This document shows positions 43,877 through 52,900 of a stretch of DNA of 64,000 nucleotides, in pieces. The DNA is from an uncultured Spirochaetaceae bacterium. GTDB lineage: Bacteria > Spirochaetota > Spirochaetia > Treponematales > Treponemataceae. Position 1 is the first letter of the stretch; each line of letters starts with the position of its first letter. The position numbers were made by a program, and so were the translations under genes. The notes under the pieces were generated by a model. The model made no database searches. It was not told where the DNA came from and was given only the letters and a program-made list of their open reading frames with translations. The DNA lies in the NCBI GenBank assembly GCA_902802305.1, contig CADCLG010000007.1, positions 62,001-126,000 on the forward strand, read 5' to 3'.

Positions 43877-45292
43877 TTACCCCTCCAGATTTTCTTTTAT
43901 TATACCAAAGATAAGTTTATCAGACAGTGATTTACAGTCTTGGATTTGATTTTCTAGGGTTGTTACTTTTGTGAGTAGTGCTTCTACTTTGTTTACTATT
44001 TCTTCTTGTTCTTTTAATGGGGGAAGAGAAAATGGCATTTCTATTAAATCTGGTAATGAAATATTATCATTTGAAGAATGTTTTGCTTCTTGAATAATCT
44101 TTTGTGCTGTTAATGATTTCACTAAGATGTTAACATATTCTGGTCTAATATTATCTATTTTTATAGTTGCAACTCGTTGATTTACAGCCATTGTTTCATC
44201 AAGGGATGAAACAAAAAACGATTTTCCAACAGTTCCTCCCGTTAATGCCATAAGAATATTTTTTTCTTCTAGATGATAAGGTTTTATAGCATCAGAATCT
44301 TTATATCTAACTATTTTAGAATTTACAAATCCATTTTCGTTAAAATCAGAAATACGTATAACTCTAATACCTTTCTCTGTATATTCAGTACTTTTAAAAG
44401 AATAACCTCCGTTAATTCTTGAAACATTTCCCAATCTTAACCATTTCCAGCCCTCTGGAATTTCAAATGGTTTTTCTTCATTTGTAATAGGAGCAAGTGA
44501 TTTTGAGCGGGCGTTGTTCGTTCGCTTGCGCTCACTATCGAGTTTTTCTTCGAAAAACTCGCGGGAATTTTCTGGGGTTTTAGGGGCTTTGCCCCTAGGA
44601 GAGGGGGTAGCGGAAAACTGCGAAGCAGGTTGGAGCGAGGGGGAGACTTCCCCCTTCTGTATCTGTTCAAACAATGCTTCTGTATCGTAGTCGGGATTGC
44701 CCTTTTGGACTGGATTCTGTTTGCGCCAGTCGGTGGTGAGTTTTCCTTCTATGGCTTCCTGCAGAATGTTCTGGCGGAGGAGCTTTGCGTATTCGGTCTG
44801 CTTTTCATATTCGGCGGAAAGTTCTTTTTGCTTTTCCTGAAGCGAAACAAAAAGATTTGAAAGTTCTCTCTGACGTTCTATTGGTGGCAGGGGAAATTCT
44901 ACGGCCAGGATATCTTTCATTGAAAGAGAAACATTTGCAGCACCTTTCATCAGAGGAACGAGAATTATGTCTTTGTAAAATTGAAGATACTGATGGAGAT
45001 AGCGCGCATCCAGTTCCTGCGGATTGTTTGGAATTACGGCGCACAGAATTGTTCCGAGCGCAAACTTTCCGCTTTGATAATGAACATTTTTGAGAGATTT
45101 TTTGCCGTGTCCGCTGGAACTTACAAGCGGAATGCATACGGCTTCGCAATCAAACTGATATGTTGAACAAGTTTTTCTTTCTTCGACTGTAACTACAAGA
45201 GGATATTCTCCCGGCTCTGCACTTGCAATTCCAGTTGTGCCTTTTACGATTTTGCAGATGTCACCAATTTTTACTTTTTTCCATTCGCTCAT
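43877..45292 (-). CDS. hsdS: Type I restriction specificity subunit HsdS with in-frame repeat insertion
   Basis: A 471-residue DNA-recognition subunit. TRD1 covers about 1-140 (WKKVKIGDICKIVKGTTGIA... FPLPPIERQRELSNLFVSLQEKQKELSAEYE), followed by the central helix and conserved LLRQNILQEAIEGKLTTDWRKQNP. TRD2 starts at FEIPEGWKWLRLGNVSRINGGYSF and ends FSLPPLKEQEEIVNKVEALLTKV. Between them, residues about 210-264 are encoded by a palindromic GC-rich repeat (SLQPASQFSATPSPRGKAPKTPENSREFFEEKLDSERKR...). The reading frame stays open. The start has AGGAGATG and overlaps the upstream ATPase gene as ATGA; the stop touches hamA. The partner hsdM at 36.2-37.3 kb is broken. Confidence 0.88.
   Translation of the reverse strand: MSEWKKVKIGDICKIVKGTTGIASAEPGEYPLVVTVEERKTCSTYQFDCEAVCIPLVSSSGHGKKSLKNVHYQSGKFALGTILCAVIPNNPQELDARYLHQYLQFYKDIILVPLMKGAANVSLSMKDILAVEFPLPPIERQRELSNLFVSLQEKQKELSAEYEKQTEYAKLLRQNILQEAIEGKLTTDWRKQNPVQKGNPDYDTEALFEQIQKGEVSPSLQPASQFSATPSPRGKAPKTPENSREFFEEKLDSERKRTNNARSKSLAPITNEEKPFEIPEGWKWLRLGNVSRINGGYSFKSTEYTEKGIRVIRISDFNENGFVNSKIVRYKDSDAIKPYHLEEKNILMALTGGTVGKSFFVSSLDETMAVNQRVATIKIDNIRPEYVNILVKSLTAQKIIQEAKHSSNDNISLPDLIEMPFSLPPLKEQEEIVNKVEALLTKVTTLENQIQDCKSLSDKLIFGIIKENLEG
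44505..44665. repeat. Palindromic repeat inserted in frame in hsdS
   Basis: This stretch is much GC-richer than its surroundings. It contains the 21-base palindrome at 44540-44560 (identical to 30858-30878), AGGGGC-TTT-GCCCCT (44582-44596), TAGGAGAGGGGGTAGCGGAA (about 44596-44615) and GGGGGA-GACT-TCCCCC (about 44640-44654). All of it is translated within the inter-TRD linker without a stop. Confidence 0.75.
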
Positions 45293-46533
45293 ATTTCATC
45301 TCCTGTCAAAAAATCTTCAAGGCAGGTGATGTAGATTCCATTATCATCGTAATGAGGAATGACTTTTTCTTTTTGTATGATTATTTTTTTAAAACTGTCG
45401 TTTATTCTTAAAAGAGAGTTTTCTTCCTGCGCTTTCTTTTTTTCGCTGGAAAGATCCAAGGCAGATTGTATGTATATTTTTTCGTTTCCCCGGTTTGCTA
45501 CAAAATCACATTCAAGCTGTGTCTTTAGAGTTTTTCCGTTTTTGTCTTTTGAATTGAATTCAATGATTCCAACATCAACATTAAAACCACGAATTTTAAG
45601 CTCGTTGTATATAATGTTTTCCATTATGTGAGTTTCTTCTATCTGCCTAAAATTCAACCGAGCGTTTCTAAGCCCTGTGTCAGTAAAATAATATTTTTTG
45701 TTTGCGCCAATATATTTTCGTCCCTTTATATCAAATCGCTCTGAAGGCTGAATTAAAAAGGCATCCTCAAGATAATTCAAATAAGATGTAATTGTTTTGT
45801 TTGTGATTGTTGATTTTTCTTTTGATTTAAAAGTGTTCTCTATTTTTCTAGGATTGGTAAGAGAACCGATTGAAGATGCAATTACATCCAAAAGTTCTTC
45901 GAATTCGCCTTTGTTCCGAATCTTATAGCGGTCAATTACATCAGTAAGATAAACCTTAGCAAAGAGATTTAAAAGATAGTCTGATTTCTCCTTATGGTTT
46001 TTCATTGTAGCTACAAGAGGGAGTCCGCCATAAGTATAATAATCAGTCCATGCAGAAATAAATTCATCTTTCCGGCTTTCAAAAAATTCCTTAAATGAAA
46101 GCGGGTATAATCTTATCTCATCGCCACGTCCGCGAAATTCTGTAATAACATCTTTTACAAGAAAGCGAGAATTACTTCCTGTAACATATACATCTAAATT
46201 CTGAATATGCAGAAGAGAATTAAGGACTTCTTCAAACCCTTCTACAAGTTGAATCTCATCCAAAAGACAATAATATTGTTTATTGTCAATAATTTTTGAT
46301 TTTATGAATTTATAAAGAGATATTTTCTCCCTCAATTCAGAGTATTCCAAATCATCAAGGGGAATTTTAATTATGTGAGAATCTGGCATACCATCAGAAA
46401 TAAGCTTTTCGTAAAATAGCTTAAACAAAAGAAATGATTTGCCACAACGCCTTAACCCAGTAACAATTTTTATCATTCCATTTTGCTTTTTTTGAATAAG
46501 CTGATTTATGTATGAATCTCGTGTAAATATCAA
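45289..46533 (-). CDS. AAA_14/DUF4143 ATPase
   Basis: A 414-residue protein of the large AAA_14 plus DUF4143 family. MIFTRDSYINQLIQKKQNGMIKIVTGLRRCGKSFLLF holds Walker A (GLRRCGKS). YYCLLDEIQLVEGFEEVLNSLL is Walker B, VTGSNSRFLVKD is sensor 1, and EIRLYPLSFKEFFE follows. The C-terminal DUF4143 part has YLNYLEDAFLIQPSERFDIKGRKYIGANKKYYFTDTGLRNARL and ends in a PD-(D/E)XK-like region (QLECDFVANRGNEKIYIQSALDL). The start is TTG 46533, with AGGAG 6 nt upstream; the in-frame TTG two codons earlier abuts the Shine-Dalgarno. It overlaps hsdS by 4 bases. Such ATPases are common in genomic islands; function is unknown. Confidence 0.8.
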   Translation of the reverse strand: MIFTRDSYINQLIQKKQNGMIKIVTGLRRCGKSFLLFKLFYEKLISDGMPDSHIIKIPLDDLEYSELREKISLYKFIKSKIIDNKQYYCLLDEIQLVEGFEEVLNSLLHIQNLDVYVTGSNSRFLVKDVITEFRGRGDEIRLYPLSFKEFFESRKDEFISAWTDYYTYGGLPLVATMKNHKEKSDYLLNLFAKVYLTDVIDRYKIRNKGEFEELLDVIASSIGSLTNPRKIENTFKSKEKSTITNKTITSYLNYLEDAFLIQPSERFDIKGRKYIGANKKYYFTDTGLRNARLNFRQIEETHIMENIIYNELKIRGFNVDVGIIEFNSKDKNGKTLKTQLECDFVANRGNEKIYIQSALDLSSEKKKAQEENSLLRINDSFKKIIIQKEKVIPHYDDNGIYITCLEDFLTGDEI

Positions 46534-46593
46534 ACACAACTCCTATTACTCAAAATTTAGTATAACCGCATTTTTGAGTAATTACAATAAAAA

Positions 46594-47415
46594 CTATAAT
46601 AAGCTAATTGTTTTACGTCCTTTCATATATGCATCATCATTGTAAAAAACTCTAAAAAAATCCATAAAATAAGGAATTTCAAAAAATTGCTTGTTTCTAA
46701 AAATTGATTCAATAGCAAGAAGTGATTCAACAAAAAAACATATTATATGAAATACATATAATTGCCTATAAGGTGCTACAGCATCATTTATTCCAGTTCT
46801 GAGACTTCCTTCAAAAGCTGTATTTATTTCTTTACCATCTTCCCCGGTATGCCTTATCATTACAAAATCAGATGTAAGATAATGTACTAAAGAAGCATCC
46901 ATCTTAATTTTTTCTTTTTTCTTATCAGATATTTTTTCTTGGAAAATAACTAAATCGACATCTTTATACCAAACAGAAATAGGATCATCATACGACCTGT
47001 TGTTTATTAAAAGATCAATATTTGCATAGCGGTCACCTTTTCCAAAACGAGATAACACATTTAATATACTTTGATAAATAGGTTTATCCAAATCTTGCAG
47101 AAAATCATATTCGATATTATGCTTATTTTTAAACTCGAGAATCAATTTATACAATTTGATTATATCATGTCTAAAAACATTCTTAAGGTCTTTGTCTGTT
47201 GGGAAATTTCCACCATGTTCTATTGCATAAATGAGTAAATAACATAATTTTCCTATACGTTCAAATCCAGTTGATAAGCTTGTGAACGACTGGAAATATA
47301 CACCTCTTTTTGCATAATTTGCTTTTCTAATTTCTGTATATCCAGAGCATAACATCTCTCCAGTAAACTGAGCTTCTTTACAAAGAGCGTCAAAATAATC
47401 ATTATCATTACCCAT
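46594..47415 (-). CDS. HEPN-like protein in the restriction operon
   Basis: A 273-residue, mostly helical protein. Residues 43-90 (FTSLSTGFERIGKLCYLLIYAIEHGGNFPTDKDLKNVFRHDIIKLYK) resemble the two-helix HEPN layout 'FERxxKl...HdixkL', with RHD at 82-84; a full catalytic R-x4-6-H is not clear. HEPN proteins are often RNases or helper subunits in abortive infection. The rest is not recognised. It starts 2 nt after the hsdR stop, so it is translationally coupled. About 60 nt separate it from the next gene. Its position as second gene of a type I operon is unusual. Confidence 0.5.
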   Translation of the reverse strand: MGNDNDYFDALCKEAQFTGEMLCSGYTEIRKANYAKRGVYFQSFTSLSTGFERIGKLCYLLIYAIEHGGNFPTDKDLKNVFRHDIIKLYKLILEFKNKHNIEYDFLQDLDKPIYQSILNVLSRFGKGDRYANIDLLINNRSYDDPISVWYKDVDLVIFQEKISDKKKEKIKMDASLVHYLTSDFVMIRHTGEDGKEINTAFEGSLRTGINDAVAPYRQLYVFHIICFFVESLLAIESIFRNKQFFEIPYFMDFFRVFYNDDAYMKGRKTISLL

Positions 47416-47417
47416 TT

Positions 47418-49910
47418 TTACGCCGCCTTATAAATCTCGTTTTCGAGTTCTCGGATTGCCTGGAGGTACTGGGGTTTGCCTCCGAAGGAATCGATGATTT
47501 CCTTTGGTGTACCAATATCTGTAATTGGTGGAACTGTCAGAACTTTCATATCTTCTATTTCTTCAATTCCAGTCTGGGCGTATTTATCTAAAAGGGCATC
47601 AAGAACTGCGCGGGCTTTGTCACCATATTTAGTCCAGTAGTTTCGTTTGCGGACATTTTCGGCGCGTTCTTTTCTTGTAAGGGCTGGAGCATCCCAGGCG
47701 ATGTGGCAGATAAGGTCAAAAATATCCAGGTCATTTTTTATTTCATCTTTCAGCTCTTCAAAGATAATTCCCTGATTTTCCAGCTCTTCTATAATTGCAC
47801 GCTTCTTTTCTGCATCGTTCCAGGTCTGCAAGAAATTATCGAGTGAGCGGTATGAAGTGAGGATTCCGGTTTTGCAGTATTCTTTTACGCTTGTTGTAAT
47901 AAGGCGGCCGTCTGCATCCAGATACTGCTTGCGTTCGCTTAAGATGCTTACATCTACGCCGTTTATATATGTCTTTTTTCTGGTGGTTTCGATCCCTTCG
48001 ACAAGCTCAGGGACCGCAACCACCGCACCATACGGTGGAGTGTCTTCTCCAAGTTCATATCCTTCAAGATTTTCGTTTCCGTATACAACTTCGGCAAACT
48101 CAACTTCTTCTCCGGTAACCGGGTCAATCTGTTCTTCGCCAGTACCTTCATCTATGATTTCTTCTGAAAGTTTATCATCCTGCTTTGATTCTTTTATGCG
48201 TACCGGTGCGCCGTCAAAATCTTTATCTGCAAATTTATCTGTTACATTGCGGAAGTCGATTATCGTAAAATACTGCTTTCCGTACTCTTCGTTGATACGA
48301 GTTCCGCGGCCGATAATCTGCTTGAACTCTGTCATGGAGCCGATGTTTTCATCAAGACAAATTACTTTACAGGTCTGTGCGTCTGTTCCTGTGCTCATCA
48401 ATTTTGAAGTTGTAGCAATTACAGGGAACTTCTGTTCGGGATTTATAAAATCTTCAAGATAGCCTTTTGCAACCGGATCATCACCAGTAATGCGGACTAT
48501 GTATTTATCTGAACGGGCCGTAATTTCTTCCGATGCATATTTTAGAAGAGCCTGCCGCATTCGTTCTGCATGTTCAATATCTACACAGAAAACAATTGTC
48601 TTTGCCATTGGATCTGAGTTTGTAAGATATTCCATAATTTTTCTGGCTACAAGATCTGTTCGCTCATCAATTACAATATTGCGGTCAAAATCTTTTGTGT
48701 TGTAAAGGCGGTCTTCTATAAGCTCACCGTCTATATCAGTTTTGCCGCGCTCCGGACGATAGCCTTCAAGGTCTATGTTCATTCCAACTCGAAGAACTTT
48801 GTAAGGAGCTAAGAAGCCGTCATCAATTCCCTGCTTGAGAGAGTAGGTATAAATTGGCTCTCCAAAATATTCGATGTTTGAAAGTGCCTTTGTTTCTTTT
48901 GGAGTAGCAGTCATACCGATTTGAGTTGCACTCGAAAAATATGAAAGAATCTTGTGCCAGGCCTTGTCTTCATCAACTGAACCACGGTGACATTCATCAA
49001 CGATAATCAAATCAAAGAAATCCGGGCTGAACTGCTTGTAAGCATCAGTTTCTTCATCATAATTTGTAAGCCCCTGATAAAGAGCAAGATATATTTCGTA
49101 AGACTTGTCGATGTGCTTATGTCTGATGATGTGGCATTTATCTTTGAAGTGCTTAAAGTCGCCTTTCTTTGTCTGAGTGATAAGATTGTTGCGGTCGGCT
49201 AAATAAAGGATTCGCTTTTTACAGCCGGCTTTCCAAAGACGATAGATAATCTGAAATGCGGTATAAGTTTTTCCTGTTCCCGTTGCCATTACAAGAAGGA
49301 TTCTATTCTGACCTCGGGCAATTGCTTCTACCGTTCTGTTGATTGCAATTCGCTGATAGTAGCGAGGAGCACGGCCTGTTGAATCAAAATAGTATGAACA
49401 AAGAGATGTATCTTCCTCCTCTTTTGAAACAAGCCCGTTGTAACGTTTATAGCAGCTCCAAAGTTCATCAGGAGTTGGAAAATGTTCCAAGTCTGCATTT
49501 TCTGAAACAATGGCTTTGCCGCCTGCCTGACGGTCAGACAGGGCAGCGCCCTGTGGCCCGCAGTTTTTGCGATACTGAATTACAAAGCCGTCTCCATTAC
49601 TTGAAATTGCAACCGGAATATCAAGTGTATTTGCATACTCCAATGCTTGCTGCATTCCGGCTCCAATCGTGTGACTGTTGTCTTTTGCTTCTACAACAGC
49701 CACTGGAATGTTTGGTTTGTAATATATGATTATATCTGCTCGTTTCTTTTCGCCGCGCTTTGTCTTTTTTCCTTTTACAAAAATACGCCCTGCCGTAAAA
49801 GTAACTTCTTCGCGAAGCTGAGTCTGCTTATTCCAGCCAGATTGTTCAATTGCAGGGAGAATATATTTTGTGATGATGTCGCGTTCGGAAAGAGAACTTT
49901 TTGTATCCAT
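47418..49910 (-). CDS. hsdR: Type I restriction endonuclease subunit HsdR
   Basis: An 830-residue subunit of the EcoAI/EEI-like type. The N-terminal nuclease has RADIIIYYKPNIPVAVVEAKDNSHTIGAGMQQALEYA (PD-(D/E)XK with Asp and Glu-x-Lys). The helicase core has Walker A MATGTGKTYTAFQ, motif II LIIVDECHRG, motif III GMTATP, motif V TTSKLMSTGTDAQ and VI QIIGRGTRIN. The C-terminal EcoEI-type domain is present (DAPALTRKERAENVRKRNYWTKYG). Two short GC-rich palindromic insertions are in frame, at residues about 115-131 and about 629-643 (PELVEG). No Shine-Dalgarno; a TATAAT box ends 11 nt before the ATG. It is the first gene of a long minus-strand operon (HEPN-like, ATPase, hsdS, hamA, hamB). Confidence 0.93.
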   Translation of the reverse strand: MDTKSSLSERDIITKYILPAIEQSGWNKQTQLREEVTFTAGRIFVKGKKTKRGEKKRADIIIYYKPNIPVAVVEAKDNSHTIGAGMQQALEYANTLDIPVAISSNGDGFVIQYRKNCGPQGAALSDRQAGGKAIVSENADLEHFPTPDELWSCYKRYNGLVSKEEEDTSLCSYYFDSTGRAPRYYQRIAINRTVEAIARGQNRILLVMATGTGKTYTAFQIIYRLWKAGCKKRILYLADRNNLITQTKKGDFKHFKDKCHIIRHKHIDKSYEIYLALYQGLTNYDEETDAYKQFSPDFFDLIIVDECHRGSVDEDKAWHKILSYFSSATQIGMTATPKETKALSNIEYFGEPIYTYSLKQGIDDGFLAPYKVLRVGMNIDLEGYRPERGKTDIDGELIEDRLYNTKDFDRNIVIDERTDLVARKIMEYLTNSDPMAKTIVFCVDIEHAERMRQALLKYASEEITARSDKYIVRITGDDPVAKGYLEDFINPEQKFPVIATTSKLMSTGTDAQTCKVICLDENIGSMTEFKQIIGRGTRINEEYGKQYFTIIDFRNVTDKFADKDFDGAPVRIKESKQDDKLSEEIIDEGTGEEQIDPVTGEEVEFAEVVYGNENLEGYELGEDTPPYGAVVAVPELVEGIETTRKKTYINGVDVSILSERKQYLDADGRLITTSVKEYCKTGILTSYRSLDNFLQTWNDAEKKRAIIEELENQGIIFEELKDEIKNDLDIFDLICHIAWDAPALTRKERAENVRKRNYWTKYGDKARAVLDALLDKYAQTGIEEIEDMKVLTVPPITDIGTPKEIIDSFGGKPQYLQAIRELENEIYKAA
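47982..48024. repeat. PELVEG-type palindromic repeat inside hsdR
   Basis: CCCTTCGACAAGCTCAGGG (47994-48012), an imperfect palindrome of the well-known dispersed 'CCTGAGCTTGTCGAAGG' type, is framed by GGTGGTT / AACCACC arms. It is translated as VPELVEG within hsdR without breaking the frame. Confidence 0.7.
49515..49565. repeat. Second palindromic GC-rich insertion inside hsdR
   Basis: CTGACGGTCAG and GGGCAGCGCCC lie together in a GC-rich stretch of about 50 bases that encodes GPQGAALSDRQAGGKA, residues without counterpart in the family between the nuclease domain and the helicase. Its boundaries are estimates. Confidence 0.55.
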
Positions 49911-49921
49911 TTTATTTCTAT

Positions 49922-49927
49922 ATTATA
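49922..49927 (-). promoter_or_regulatory. -10 element (TATAAT) of the hsdR operon
   Basis: TAGTATAAT ends 11 nt before the hsdR ATG at 49910; there is no Shine-Dalgarno. This is the likely promoter of the hsdR-to-hamB operon. Confidence 0.5.
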
Positions 49928-49998
49928 CTACCAAAAGTTTGATTTTACTAGAAAATCGACTGGTGATTGTGACAGAAGATGGCATTATATGGGTAGGC

Positions 49999-52900
49999 CT
50001 ATTTCCCGTTAAAAAACTCAGTAAGTATGTCCTTTAAAAAGTTATATCGTCTGGCGTATGTGTTATCTACATGAATCAATGTAAATCCATGGTCCTTACA
50101 TATTTGTTTCTTTTTTTCATCTCTTGCCATTACTTTTGGGTCTGTATGGTGCTCTGGACCATCAAGTTCAATAGCTAAAACTGGAAATTCTTTATTTCTG
50201 TATTTTTTATAAATTACAAAATCTATACTGGCCTTAAAGAAAAATTCACAATCTGAAGGCAGCTTTTCAAAAAGATGAGAAATTTGAACTTCTCGTTTTA
50301 CTGAATATTTTGAGTTATCTTCCAGAAGAACTGAGAGCGACTGGTTTAATGTTGTTAGGAAAGCATCTTCAGTTTCGGAACTATATGGTTTAATTCCTAA
50401 AGCTCTTGAAGAGGTTTCTCTTGGTGATACAGCACATTCTCCATTACTTTTAACATATCTTGCTAATTCGTAAAGGTCATCCTGTTCATTTGATTTATGG
50501 AGACGCTTTAACTCTTTTTCACTGGATATCAGGACCAATTTATCTTTTGCTCTTGAGACAGCAACATTAATCAATTCTCTGTTGTTTTTAAGCCAGTCAT
50601 ACGTTCTTGGATGTGTATGATCTGTTAAGGCCAGTGAAAACAAAATTTCATCTTTTTCATCACCCTGAAAAGCATGTACAGTTCCGCAACTTAAATCATC
50701 CTCCAGATGCTCTTCTTTTAATCGACTTTCAATCAGGTCTTTTTGATTTTTAAAAGGAGTAATTATTCCAATCTTCTTTCCAGGATTTTTTTTAACATAG
50801 CGGACAATTGTTTCAACTTCTTCTGGTGCAGTGTTTTTGTAGCTTGAATAATTTTCCGCGACTTCGCAGAACATAAGCGGTTTATCATACATAGCTTTGG
50901 ATTTGATATTTAACTGACTGTTGTAATACTTCTTATTATTGAAATCTATAATTTCTTTAGCACATCTATAATGGTTGTGCAGCAAAGTTTCCTGACTTAC
51001 AGAATCATTTGCAAGGAATGCTTTATATATAGAGTTTTTGATGTAATCGTAACTATCGTTTACATTATATTTCGCTTTTAATTCATTATTAATATTCGGA
51101 TCAAGTGTAATAACAGGATTTAATTGCTGCGGATCTCCAACAAGCATTAGACTTTTTCCTCTGATAATTGGAACCAGAGAAACAGCTGTATTACATTGGC
51201 TGGCTTCATCCATTATTGTCATATCAAAATATTGTTTTGGTTCTCCAATTTTTTGAGTAGAAATACAGGTTGAGCAAAAGACAGGAAATACTTTCTGCAT
51301 TTTTATAACATTGTCTGAAACTGAGAAATACTTATTAAATTTAGTTGTCTGCTCCTGCTCATCCTGAATGTCCAAAATCTCTACAAAATCCTTATATTCG
51401 GGTTCATACAAATGTTTTAAGTAACTCACTGAAGTAAAGTTTATAAACTGCATAAGCTTGTCGTGATCAAAATATAACAAAGCAAGAGCTTCTTCATCAG
51501 TTATGTTTCCAATTTCGTTCAATCGTTTATTTATTGCATTTTCCTGCTGTCCTTCAAGATTGATTCGAAGATTCATATTTTCGTTTTTAGAAAGCATTGC
51601 TTCTATTAATTCTCTTCGTTCTTTTAAATCAAGCTGTTCTTCGTGTTTCTGAAGGAGCTCAGTAAGTTTTTTTGTACGTTCAATTTGGTTTTGTTTTGAT
51701 TGATTTAGTGCATCTTTATATACAGAAAGATTTTGAATATTCCGCATTAATTCTTTTATGTATTTTATTGTTTCTGGAATTTTTGGATTGCTTGCAATTC
51801 TTAGAATAGGAAAGGGGATTGTATAACCCCGATATTTAAGGGAAGTAAGTTTTTCAAATACACCATCTATTGGATGGTTATTGTATGACGAGAATAAAAC
51901 GGTCTTATTATTAAAGAAAGCAGTAATGATTGTATTAATTATTGTGGTTGTCTTTCCTGTACCTGGAGGTCCTTGAATATATGCAACAGGATAATTAATT
52001 GCGTTATGAATTGCCAATAATTGATCCAGATTTACATTCCTATCTATGAGAGCTATTGGTAAAGTTTCTTCATTCGATTTTAAAGTATGTAATTCTCCAA
52101 AAAAGGCCTGAATAGGAACGGTAACTTTATTGGATGAGTACATTTCAATAATTGACTCGTATTCTTTTTCCAGATTTACATTTGTATTTCTTTGAAGACA
52201 AATAAAGTAGGGACAGTCATCAACAGAATAATTTTTTTTTCCTTTGATATTTTCTGTAATCAGGTCTTTTACAAACTCAGGAATCTGGTCGATGTTTTCC
52301 AAAAACTCAATTTCTTCTGGTTGAACAAAATTCTGAATGCTTTGTTTTGTTGTCCCATCAACACAAAATTCTGTACAAATTTTAATTTTATTTCCGGCAA
52401 GAAGACTTCGCTTAGCAACGTCAAACATGACTTCTTTATAAGCAAGAACATATAGACCTTTTGGAATATGGACGCTTAATACATTAAGTGCCAGCTGGAT
52501 AATGGAGTTTATGTTTTTCTCTTTCTTAATGGTTGCAGTTTTCTTAAAACTGTTTACGATATATTTAAATTGTTCATCATCGAGTTTGTATCGCTGATTT
52601 TGAATTTTACTGGCATCAAGTTTCTTGATTAATACGTACTCATTGTTTAGCTTTGGAAGATCTGCCAGTTTATTACAATCTGCTAAGTAATTTAAGGTTT
52701 TAAGATTAACTATATTGCTAAAAACAAATGAATACTTTTGAGGAAAAAGTTCAATATCTTCGAGAAGATCTTTATTGGTATAATAGAATGTTCCATCCAT
52801 TATTTCCGTAGAAATAATTTTATTGATGAACATGTATAATTCTTTTGTCTCAAATTTACCTAAATGTAAACCTGTAACTTCGAGACTTCTTTTTTCAGTA

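Noticed and set aside
47857..48462. A 201-codon plus-strand frame opposite hsdR
   Set aside because: It is the antisense shadow of conserved hsdR helicase motifs; Ser/Pro-rich composition is typical of such shadows.
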